Positions 33,560-43,236 of a stretch of DNA of 64,000 bases are shown here, one piece after another. The stretch covers positions 90,925,498-90,989,497 of the forward strand of contig CM046447.1 in NCBI GenBank assembly GCA_025506515.1, in the 5' to 3' direction. The stretch's first letter is position 1. Each line of letters opens with the position of its first letter. The notes under the pieces are model-generated. The model was not told the origin of the DNA and did no database searches. It saw only the letters and a program-made list of their open reading frames with translations. The position numbers and the translations under genes were made by a program. Source of the DNA: Flaveria trinervia. Taxonomy: Eukaryota > Streptophyta > Magnoliopsida > Asterales > Asteraceae.

Positions 33560-34320
33560 TGAATAGTGTTTTCGGGGTATTTTGAGTATTTCACATTGCT
33601 TTGGGTTGCATGTTGTTCCCTTTTATCTCATAGATGACTCATTTCATCTCTTTATGGCGGTGGGATGCCGACGGTTGTATGGAGGTTGGTGTTGCCGAAG
33701 ACGGCGGAGACGATGGCCGCTTCGGAGCGAGGGTGGTGGTCGTTGCCTCTCGGCCGGCCATCCTTCTTCCTTAAACCACATGCAGAATAAGGTTTTCTTT
33801 TTGTGCTCTCTGGCTTTGGGCTTTAAGGGTTAACGGTGATAGCAAAGGCGACGATGGCGGTGTCGTTTTCACTATGCCCCTACGTTTGTTGGTGGTGATG
33901 GCAACAGTGGCGGTTGTGTTTTCACCGCTACCTCTTTATATCTTTTTTTTTGTAATAGAGAGAGGGAGGGAGCGTGGCTGTGATGGGGCTTTTGTAGTTA
34001 TTTCACCATCACTTGTGGTCGTTGTATGGTGGTGGCTCGCGACAAGGTGAGACAGTCTGCCACCCTTATATGGTTGAGGTGGGGTTGTTGCCGTTGGCTA
34101 TGTGGTTGAGGTGGGACCATTGAAGTTGGCTATGTTGACATCCCTTGAGCTTCCCTTTCTCTCTAACGTCATGCACATAGGCATGGTGATAGTTTAACCG
34201 CCTTTTTGCCCTTCGACCTCTTTAGGGTTTTCAAGGTGGTTGCATATGGCAATTATGGTGGTTCAACCACCATTGCTGCCCTCCACATCTCTATCTCTCT
34301 AATACACTTTTAGGATTTTC
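33560..34320. other. GC-richer unidentified island
   Basis: Base composition changes from very AT-rich to rich in GGTGGTGG, CGGCGG and CGATGG words on the plus strand, with an 83-codon open frame (33582-33833) that shows no family features. It could be a captured gene fragment or decayed transposon. Nothing in it is recognisable. Confidence 0.35.
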
Positions 34321-34915
34321 AGATCTGTGACATTTCTATCTCATATCATGTATGTTTTATGCGCAATGTCGATGATGATAGGGCTTCTTTCATCTAAGAC
34401 GTCTTGTGTTTGTGACTCAATAAGATGTTTGTTGTATTTTTGTGAGTCTCTCTGGCTATGATTATTTCCCTAAATGATCTTGGTTGCTCTTGCTTAGCAG
34501 TCGTTTCTGGCATGCAGCCACCACCAAGAATCGATTTTGAGCCAAAATCTAAGTATTACAATATGGATCGTCTGCTGCTTTGCCTCATGTCCTAGATTTT
34601 AAACGTCATATATTGGTGATGCGTTGATGTTCGATGAGTGAAACTATTTCTTGCTTTTGGTGTTTCTATTACCTTTGAATGTCTGACGTTGATGATGACG
34701 AGTGTTTGCGTCTGAGACTCTTCATATTTCGTTATGATGATGTATCAGTGAAACTATTTAAGCAAGAGGGTTGCAATTTTTAAAGGATTTTTTTGAATAT
34801 ATTGTATATTTAAACCGTACTTGTTTAAACATTAAAAACACAAATATTGAAATAATAAATATAAAACTAAAATAAAATAATTTGAAAAGCAAAGAAATAC
34901 ATGATAACTAATAAG
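34321..34915. other. Non-coding DNA
   Basis: No ORF, RNA gene or repeat that I can name. Confidence 0.4.
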
Positions 34916-34944
34916 TTATATATATGTATGTATATATATATATG

Positions 34945-34975
<31 letters not shown>

Positions 34976-34996
34976 TATATTATATATATGTATATA
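34916..34996. repeat. (TA)n(TG)n compound microsatellite
   Basis: Alternating TA blocks around about 40 bp of TG dinucleotides. Confidence 0.9.
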
Positions 34997-35040
34997 CTAG
35001 TGGGTTCACCCGCGCGATGTGACAGGTATCTAGAGTCTCT
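34997..35040 (+). repeat. CACCCGCGCG repeat terminus
   Basis: ACTAGTGGGTTCACCCGCGC directly follows the microsatellite. Such words mark ends of small plant DNA elements and resemble the end at 190-235. The other end is not identified. Confidence 0.35.
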
Positions 35041-35090
35041 TTTGAAGATCATAATGCATCTGTCATGTTATAAACACTGATTATACATGG

Positions 35091-35091
35091 A

Positions 35092-35122
<31 letters not shown>

Positions 35123-35180
35123 TTATTATTATTATTATTATATTATTTTTTTTTTGTTATTATTATTATTATTGTTATTA
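35091..35180. repeat. (ATT)n microsatellite
   Basis: About 90 bp of ATT trinucleotides with a T-rich break near 35145. Confidence 0.95.
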
Positions 35181-35865
35181 TAACTATCTAAATATTTAGT
35201 AGTTATATACTTATTTACTTAAATAAGATGATACTTAATGTTAATAATATTTAGTTACAAAATATAAATAGTAAATGTAAATTAAATTTTAATAAATAAG
35301 CAGATACTTGATTTTATGAATTAATTAACCAATATGCATTAAATAATGTATTAATTAGAAAATTTTTATTTAATAGGGGCAATCTAGGAACCGGTGCATA
35401 AAAATCATGCACTTTGTGTTTAAAAAGTTGTTTTAGGTGTTTTAAAATTTGAGCAAAATTACATTTGTGTCCTACTCAAATGCTTTATAGATTATTTGTG
35501 TGTATATGCATATAGTTTAATAAAAAAAATTATTTGTATAGTCCCTGGGGTAAAATGGTCATTTTGACAACTTTAATAATATTAATTGTTAATTAATAGA
35601 CTTAGGGACTACAGATGAAGGAGTGATAAAATATTAAGAACCATATGCGTAATTTTTAAACTTTAAGGATCAAATCCGAAACTTTTACAAGGACACAGGA
35701 ACTATTGCCCATATAACTTACTCTATTTGTAAATTCATTAAAAAAATTGAGTTAATTAAGCACATTTAAAAAGTTGAGTTAACTATATAAAGAAGCAAAC
35801 CAATAGGAGCCATTAATATTAAACTAATAAATATATTCACGCGTTAAGACGACGACGTACGCGTC

Positions 35866-36130
35866 GTGATAAAGTATAGGCTACAATTGTCCCGATTTGT
35901 TTCCGAACTAAATTTATGTCGAAGAGTAGAGTTACTCAAAATTATATAATCAAATCAAAACATATAATATTTGACCTCACTTGTTTTCAAATAAAATCTA
36001 CGTCACAACGTAAACTAGCTAAAAACATACATAAAAGTTAGCATTAAATCGTTTGACATTTGACCCAACTTGTAACTGAACAAAATTTTCATCCAAACGT
36101 AGATAAACCTAAACTTGCACCGACACATCC
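35866..36130. repeat. Dispersed GTGATAAAGTATA repeat, copy 3
   Basis: Same word order as 32434-32720, beginning GTGATAAAGTATAGGC after a CGTACGCGTC stretch. It includes GTTTCCGAACTAAATTTATG and TTTGACCTCACTTGTTTTCA, partly repeated again at about 36055 (TTTGACCCAACTTG). No ORF. Confidence 0.6.
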
Positions 36131-36455
36131 TTAAAAATAAGCATATAAGAAATTAGTTTTTCTGAATCTTTTAAAACTCAAGAAGTCAAAGTATCAAAAA
36201 TATCAGTAAAAATTAGCACAACAATAAGGCACATTGATCATCTGGGGATAACTTAGTGTTTAATTAACTTAAAAGATTAATTTTACATCATGATTATGGT
36301 GGAATATGTTCAAGTTATTTGTGTTTTTAATTATAGAGTTTTGAAGCTAAAGGAAGCTTATTATGGATGAAAATAAGCAAAATATGAAACTACAAGGATC
36401 GAAGATGCAAATAAAGAAAGTTACAAAGACGGCCCAGTGAACCCTAAACCGACAA

Positions 36456-36482
36456 ATGATACGCCGAGTATGAGCGTATCAT
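36456..36482. repeat. 9-bp hairpin in Athila-like LTR
   Basis: ATGATACGC, 9-nt loop, GCGTATCAT, upstream of the larger hairpin. Confidence 0.85.
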
Positions 36483-36567
36483 ACACCGGTCAGCATATTG
36501 GCAACGTATTTGTGGGTGTATTTAAAGAAAAAACTAGAAAGTTTGGCGTCGGAATATAGAGTTGGAC

Positions 36568-36598
36568 GTATGATACGCCCATGGTCGGCGTATCATAC
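36568..36598. repeat. 12-bp hairpin in Athila-like LTR
   Basis: GTATGATACGCC, loop CATGGTC, GGCGTATCATAC. Stem and loop length equal those at 17108-17138 while the loop sequence differs. Confidence 0.9.
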
Positions 36599-37119
36599 AC
36601 CAGTTGTCAACAACTTTCCCACTTTCATGAAATTTCAAGATATTTAACGATATTCAACCTCAATTCGATCAACAACTTTTTCCAGCCGAATCTAGGTGAT
36701 CTTGAGGTGTCTTTTTGTGCTTGCAAGATTCCTAATACACACAAGAATCATCATTGATCATTGATCATCATCAAAACAAGATTAAAGATTCAACGAAGAC
36801 CATAAGTGGCTAATCATTTCGTGATTGCTTCCGGGAGAATTGATTATGTTAAGTAAGACTTTTTATGTGTTTTCATTAGGGTTTTGTTAGACAACATCTT
36901 TTGAATGTAAGTTTAACTTTTGGTTACGTTAATAGATTTGTTTATAAACAAAGTTGCTTGTTGAAATTATCTATTTTCGGTTTCCTTGCATGGTGAAATC
37001 ACTAAAATCGAGAGGTAACTTGATATAGACGAGTTAATAACATAGTGAATGACCGAGTCTTAAAATTTGATCCTTTGTTATTACGTTAATTAAAAAGTAA
37101 AAGTCTTTAGATATAGGTT

Positions 37120-39032
37120 TGTAACACCCGGATATCTTCTTTAAAGCCGACGAAAGAAGCAAAAGAAATAAATTTCAAAGCCGGGGGACCAAACTTGCCA
37201 AACGGGAGAAAGATTGGATGAGTGGGGGATTAAGAGGGGAGGGCAGCCCACACCTTCCCCACACTCACCAAAAAAAATCTGCCATAGAGAGAAGAGAGGA
37301 AGAAAAAGGGGAAAAGCTTGGTTCTTGTGGATTAGAGCGTGAAAGTCGAAGTGTAGCGGGTTGAATCGAAGCTCTACTCGACGGTGTTGTTTGTGTGAGT
37401 TCTAGGACCCATCTTTTACATATTTTTGAATGATTTTAGGGCTGGAACACATCCGAAACCTGTTTTTGAAGTGTGTATGTTGAACCCGTGTGTATGTGTT
37501 TGTGTGTGATGCAAGTGGAGTTTGTTTTCGGGCTTGTGTGTGCTTGTATTGTGTTATGGTATGTGTTTTTAAGGTTTAGGATGGTTGATTTGGGCTTAGA
37601 ACGAGTTTGGGAGGGTTTAGAGGCTAAAAATCGCAGATTGGGTTCGGATGAACTGCATTCTACATTAGCTAGGGCTAGGCGACCGACTGGAGGCCATACG
37701 GCCGAAAGGAGTGCGATGAGGTTCATACACCTGGGTACTCATCCGCATTGGGTTTAGTCACCCATGGTGTCCATCAGCATAGGTCCATTCACATAGGGTT
37801 CATTCGCTTGATGTCCATTCACCTTAGTGTTCAGTCGCCTGGGAGGCCATGCGACTGAAGGGTGCCCATGCGCCCAAGTAGGGCTTGTGTACCCGAGAGA
37901 ATATAGTTTATTTACTAACTTTCAGGGGAAAGTGCAGATCTAAGTTTTGACGTGGAAGATTCCCGGGAGTTCATGTAAGATAACTTTAGAGGTTATAACG
38001 TTATGTTGGTCATGGATGACGATGATGTATGATGTTGTGTGTTTATGCATGATGGTATGTATGATACGTGTTATGTATGTATGATGCCCGTATGATGATG
38101 TTGACTGTGTATGTTATGTTCCTTATTTTTGTGTGATTATTTTCCTCAGCTTTGCGTTAAATGTTAATGAATGAAATGAAAAGTATTATGTAACGTAAAG
38201 TGGAAGATAATGAAAAGAGGAACGAAATGAAAAATACATGCATTAAAGAACGAACGAACGCAAGAAAGTCTTGCAGGCAAATGTATGGAGGTTCACACTC
38301 AATAAGGAGTGTTAGCTCAACCGTGTGCGGGTTAGCTACCTCATGAGGATGCATACCGGGGCTAGATCCATGTGATCAAGCATATGTATAGAGGTTCACA
38401 CCCAATGAGGGGTTGTCAACTCAACTGTGTGCGGGTTAAATACCCATGAGGATGCACACAGGGATTCAGTCTTTGTGATTGACCAGATGTATGGGGTCCT
38501 TGTCCCTAAACCCTAGATGAATTGCTTGGTACTCTAGAGGGGGGTTAAGCACATGACAGGACCTACATGAAAACGAAAGATAATATAAGTACGAAATGAA
38601 CGATGATGAAGATAATAACTATTATCTATGTGTACGTAAATGTGTGATCACGTTTAAGACTGTTATGATTTGAAAGAAAGAAATGTACGGTTTTTAAATG
38701 AAAGATAAAGTATGTTTTATTATAAAACTAGAACTCACTCAGCAACACTGACTTATATGTTTCCAGTTGGCAGGTAACGTTGCTGAGGATGGCACGGGGC
38801 GGCTACTCGGCTCTTTTGTTCGGCATTCTTTTGATTAATGTTTTTGCATTGTAATGCGAATGAATGATGTTTTGAAACAAACGTTTGTATTAACTTGCAA
38901 AAGCATTTGTAATGATATGAAAAGTTATTTTTATGTTTCCACTGTAATGTTTTATGAATGTTAAATGTAAAGTTATACGTTTTATGTGCAATGATTTACC
39001 AGCTGTAAGCATTCCTGGAACGGGGCCTTACA
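37120..39032 (+). repeat. G2 5' LTR, 1913 bp
   Basis: Starts TGTAACACCCGG and ends GGGGCCTTACA. The TATA-like box of the third LTR reads GGGGGATTAAGAG here. It has a tandem duplicated segment (about 38281-38392 and 38393-38487, sharing GAGGTTCACAC and GTGTGCGGGTTA) not duplicated in the other LTRs. Confidence 0.92.
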
Positions 39033-39035
39033 AGT

Positions 39036-39049
39036 TGGTATCAGAGCCA
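39036..39049 (+). other. G2 primer-binding site (initiator Met tRNA)
   Basis: TGGTATCAGAGCCA, three bases after the LTR end. Confidence 0.93.
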
Positions 39050-39152
39050 AAGTTTAAATGAAATGGGTAAATTTTCAAAACAAACCTTAACTTAAACTGA
39101 AAATGGGACGAAAAAGGAAAGGATGCCAGTCTGAGTAGCTGCGTGCCATCAG

Positions 39153-39350
39153 GTATTTTTGTAATGTTAACCGGTATTATGTGCGCATGTTATGTGGTTA
39201 TGTGTTGTTTGTAGATTTAGGTAATGCTTAGGGTATAAAGAGTAAAGTAAGTGGCTAATGACAACTGGCCACTATAATTAGAAACTTACTATACTTGACA
39301 TAAACTGAGCTGTTCCCTTGAATGACCGTGTTGGTGTTTGAATCTTTCAG
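39153..39350 (+). other. Putative leader intron of G2
   Basis: CCATCAG then GTATTT at 39153, ending AATCTTTCAG at 39350, 198 nt. A CTAAT branch-like word is at about 39253. The gag ATG is 11 nt downstream. Boundaries are conserved in G1 and G3. Confidence 0.45.
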
Positions 39351-39361
39351 TGTGCGTGTGA

Positions 39362-39830
39362 ATGGCCTGTGGTAGATCTTCGGAAGCTTCATGTGGTGGA
39401 GGTTCTGGTGCTGAACCGCGACTCAAGAGGGGAAGACCCAGAGTTGAAAAGGTGGTTCCTGAAGAACCAGAGACCCCTCATCCGGAGGGTGGCGATGAAA
39501 GCCCCAATCTGAGAGCCTCAGTGAAAGAGGCGGTGGTGGAAGAAGTTCATCAAGTCATGCAGATGATCTTATCGTCTGTAGTGCTGAAGTGATTAAAGTT
39601 GTACGGGAGGGGGAGAGGAAAGAAAGAAGTAGACCTACGGACGAAAGGAGACAGCCTGAGACTCAGACGGTTTTGTCTGACGTGTGGGAAGCCTGGTCAT
39701 ATGGCTAGACACTGTAGGGGTATGAGGTGTTTCAACTGTGAGGAAAATGGTTATATGAGTAGGGATTGTAAGAAGCCGAGGGCTAAGGGTTCTGGGGTGA
39801 AGAAGACTAGAGGAGAAGGACCAAGGGCGA
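39362..39830 (+). pseudogene. G2 gag with a large internal deletion
   Basis: ATG at 39362 gives MACGRSSEASCGGGSG, then the Pro/Glu-rich part to a stop at 39592. After the TVLSD-like codons near 39672 the sequence jumps straight into the first zinc knuckle; by comparison with G3 (about 46657 to 47442) roughly 785 bp are missing, removing the whole capsid. The junction happens to supply a new first Cys, giving CLTCGKPGHMARHC, but in a frame different from the N-terminus. The second knuckle has Tyr in place of His (CFNCEENGYMSRDC). No functional Gag. Confidence 0.88.
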
Positions 39831-40340
39831 ACGCCAGGGCATTCACTATGACACAGGAGGAGGCTAGGACGGACCCTGATGTTGTGTCCGGTACGTTTCT
39901 AGTGAACCAAACTTTAGCTTCTGTGTACATTGATTCTGGTGCCAGTAAAAGTTTTATCTCCGCTGCTTTCTGTGCTAAGCTGCCTCTTAGTAGTAGATGT
40001 GTTGATGCGCCCTTTGATGTAGAAACCGCCATAGGTAAGTCTACCAGAATTTCGGAGATGATAGAAGACTGTGATGTGGAATTAGAAGGTCACAAATTTC
40101 CGGTTAGACCCTTCGTGATGACCTTAGGTGGTTTCGATTTGGTTCTCGGGATGGATTGGTTGGCGGACTATGAGGCGAACATGTGTGTCGCCAGAAGATG
40201 ATTCATTTGACAGCGCCTGACGGGAGTTTGGTAACTATTTATGGGGATCGGGTCACGACGATCCCGAAAGTAATCTCAATGCGGTGGCGGGAAAGTGCAT
40301 GAGGCGTGGATGCAGTGCTTACTTGGCCTATGTAAAGGAT
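39831..40340 (+). pseudogene. G2 aspartic protease
   Basis: Open from the nucleocapsid through FTMTQEEARTDPD into YIDSGASKSFISAAFC, with the catalytic DSG present, and on to GGFDLVLGMDWLAD. The frame is lost near 40190 by a one-base change (ANMCVARR instead of the usual continuation). Confidence 0.85.
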
Positions 40341-41240
40341 GTGGATATGCAAGCACCACAACTGTCTGAAGTACCGTTTGTGTGTGACTTTCCAGACATG
40401 TTCCCAGAAGACTTACCAGGAGTGCCACCTGACCGAGAGATCGAGTTTTAGATTGATCTGATACCGGGTGCCCAACCTGTTGCAAAGGCACCGTATCGGT
40501 TGGCTCCGACTGAGATGAAAGAGTTGATGGAGCAGTTGCAAGAGCTGCTTGATAAGGGGTTTATTAGACCGAGTATCTCTCCTTGGGGTGCTCCGGTCTT
40601 ATTCGTGAAAAAGAAAGACGGTAGTATGAGGATGTGTATTGACTACCGTGAGCTGAATAAGTTGTCGATAAAGAATCGGTACGCGTTACCGAGGATTGAT
40701 GATTTGTTTGATCAGCTTCAAGGTGCCAGTTGGTTTTCAAGGATAAATCTTTGATCTGGCTACCATCAGCTAAAGGTGAAGGAGCAGGATATTCCTAAAA
40801 TAGTTTTTTGCATACATTATGGTCACTACGCGTTCCTTGTTATGTCATTTGGTTCTACCAACACACTAGCTGCTTTTATGGATCTAATGAATCGAGTGTG
40901 TCGTCCAATGTTGGATAAATCAATGATTGTGTTTATTGATGATATTCTAATTTATTCGAAGAAGTGAGATTGAGCATGTCGGTCACATTCGGGAGGTTTT
41001 GGAGACGTTGAGAAAGGAGAAATTGTATGCCAAGTTCTCCAAGTGCACGTTCTGGTTGCGCGAGTTTCAATTCTTTGGTCACGTGGTGAATCTTGACGGG
41101 ATTATGGTGGACCCGACAAAGGTGGAGGCGGTGATGCAATGGAAGTCCCCAAAGACGCCATCCGAGATTCGTAGTTTCTTGGGTCTGGCGGGCTACTAAA
41201 GAAGATTCATCCAAGACTTTTCTAAGATTGCTTCTCCACT
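40341..41240 (+). pseudogene. G2 reverse transcriptase with several stops
   Basis: Motifs in order: SPWGAPVLFVKKKDGSMRMC, NRYALPRIDDLF, FSRI(N), then the catalytic FIDDILIYSK near 40935. Stops include TAG 40449-40451 (G3 has CAG), TGA 40752-40754 (G3 has CGA) and a TAA near 41197. The DD pair is intact. Confidence 0.88.
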
Positions 41241-41730
41241 AACTTAGTTGACCCGGAATGATGTGAAGTTTGTATAGAGTCAAGCTCAAGAGAAGGCCTT
41301 CGAGGAATTGAAGGCGAGATTGACTCAAGCTCCTGTTCTATCATTACCCGATGGAAGTGAAGAGTTGGTGATTTATTCTGATGCTTCCTACTCGGGGTTG
41401 GGGTGTGTCTTAATGCAGAGAGGGAAGGTTATAGCCTATGCATCCCGACAGTTGACGGTTCATGAGGTCAATTATCCTACTCATGACTTGGAGCTAGCAG
41501 TTGTGGTCTTTGCACTAAATATTTGGAGGCACTATCTTTACGAGACGAAGTGCACCATATTCACTGACCACAAGAGCTTGAAGTAGTTCTTTGAGCAAAA
41601 GGACCTGAACATGAGGTAGAGGTGATGGTTAGAGCTCATAAAGGATTATGATTACGAGATCCACTACCATCCGGGCAAAGCCAATGTGGTGGCAGATGCC
41701 CTTAGCCGAAAGGAGAGGCCCGAGCCGATT
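41241..41730 (+). pseudogene. G2 RNase H
   Basis: 41308-41586 reads LPDGSEELVIYSDASYSGLG and HDLELAVVVFALNIWRHYLY, then TDHKSLK and a TAG where G1 has a TAC Tyr codon. A second stop, TAG 41617-41619, corresponds to CAG in G3. The end (GKANVVADALSRK) is at about 41676-41712. Confidence 0.85.
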
Positions 41731-42760
41731 TGGGTGAAGGCCTACTAGCTGATCATGACCTCTGATGTGATAAATCAAGTTAAGGAGTTTGAAGATGAGG
41801 CATTGAAAGAAGATCATCTTAACTCTGAAAGAATGAGAGGTCTGGTTGCGGGATTGGGAGAGAACACACTTGGTGTTAGAACCCGATTTGGATAAATGTG
41901 GATTCCTTGTTTTGGGGATCTACGGGTGAAGATTTTAAATAAAGCTCATAAGACTCGATACTCTATTCATCCTGATGCCACAAAGATGTATCAAGACATG
42001 AAGAAAGATTATTGGTGGCTGGGTATAAAGCGCGACGTGGTGGAGTATGTGAGTAAATGCCTTACTTGTCTACAGGTGAAGGCCGAGCACCAGAAGCCGT
42101 ATGGGAAGATCCAACCTCTGGATATACCGGAATGGAAGTGGGAACACATCACCATGGATTTCATTACAAAGCTGCCGCGTACCCCGAAAGGGTATGATGT
42201 TATATGGGTGGTTGTTGATCGTTTGACGAAGAGTGCTCATTTTCTACCAATCCGCGAGACATATTCATCCGAGAGGTTGGCTAATCTTTTCATTAAGGAG
42301 ATTGTAACTCCTCATGGTGTGCCGGTGTCTATTGTGTCTGATCGTGACACCCGGTTTACATCCAAATTCTGGAAGAAATTCCACGACACTATGGGGACGA
42401 GGTTACACATTAGCATAACTTATCATCCTCAGACTGATGGTCAGTTAGAGAGGACCATTCAGACATTAGAGGAAATGCTTCGGGCATGTGTTATCAATTT
42501 TGGAGGAAGTTGGGATGACCACTTACCGTTAGCCGAGTTCTCATACAACAACAGTTATTATGCCAACATTGGTATGCCACCATATGAGATGCTATACGGT
42601 AGGAGATGCAGAACACCAGTCTGTTGTGGTGATATTGGTCATAAAGAGTTAAGGAGCGTCGAGGTGATCGAGGCTACGACTGAGAAGCTTGAAAAGATCA
42701 AAGCCTTCATGAAGGCAGCCAAAGATAGACAAAAGTCGAATGCTGATAAATGACGTAGAC
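41731..42760 (+). pseudogene. G2 integrase, core open
   Basis: 41896-42753 is uninterrupted for 285 residues: zinc-domain KCLTCLQVKAEHQK, core HITMDFITKLPRTPKG, SIVSDRDTRFTSKFW and TDGQLERTIQTLEE with Asp, Asp and Glu all present, then FSYNNSYYANIGMPPYEMLY. This is the best-preserved integrase core in the window. The N-terminal edge and the C-terminal module are cut off by stops (TAA near 41894, TGA near 42751). Confidence 0.9.
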
Positions 42761-43200
42761 CAATTGAGTTTAAGGTGGGTGACCGGGTTATGTTGAAGGT
42801 CTCACCTTGGAAGGGGATCATCTGATTCAGAAAGCAGGGCAAGTTGAGCCCAGTGTATATAGGGCCTTTCCGAATTGTTGCTCGAGTAGGAGAGGTGGCC
42901 TATAGACTAGAATTACCGGATGAATTAAGTGAAATTCACCCGACATTCCATATATCTCATTTGAGGAAGTGTCTAGCAGATGAAGATATGATTTTTCCAT
43001 TGGAGGACATCGAAGTAGATGAATGGCTCAATTATGTGGAGCTAACAATGGCAATAATCGATCGAAAAGAAAAGAGACTGAGGAATAAAGTGGTTCCTCT
43101 TGTGCGTGTACAGTGGAAGCACCAGAAATGATCCGATTCTACGTGGGAGACTAAATAAGAAATGAGGCAGTATTACCCACGTTTGTTCGAGGAATAATAG
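42761..43200 (+). pseudogene. G2 integrase C-terminus and chromodomain-like tail
   Basis: 42844-43131 carries YIGPFRIVARVGEVAYRLEL, HPTFHISHLRKCLADEDM and RNKVVPLVRVQWKH. The chromodomain tail is then broken by TGA near 43129 and a TAA near 43154. A stop precedes the segment at about 42823. Confidence 0.85.
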
Positions 43201-43222
43201 GTTTTGGGGATGAAACCTATAT

Positions 43223-43236
43223 AAGGGGGGTGGACT
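43223..43236 (+). other. Polypurine tract before middle LTR
   Basis: AAGGGGGGTGGACT directly before the LTR start at 43237, identical in core to that of G1 and G3. Confidence 0.88.

Larger units (their letters stand above)
36280..37119 (+). mobile_element. Athila-like LTR fragment (5' part of LTR)
   Basis: Its reverse complement aligns with 16483-17332: shared blocks include AAGCTAAAGGA(A/G)GCTTATT, GTATGATACGCC hairpins and CGAGTCTTAAAA. It stops where the Tekay LTR starts at 37120. The part missing here (3' end of the LTR) is the part present at 2892-3182. The left boundary is approximate. Confidence 0.75.

Noticed and set aside
35380..35720. Possible gene near 35.4-35.7 kb
   Set aside because: Only short open frames; wording such as GGTCATTTTGACAAC is common in plant intergenic repeats and no domain is seen.
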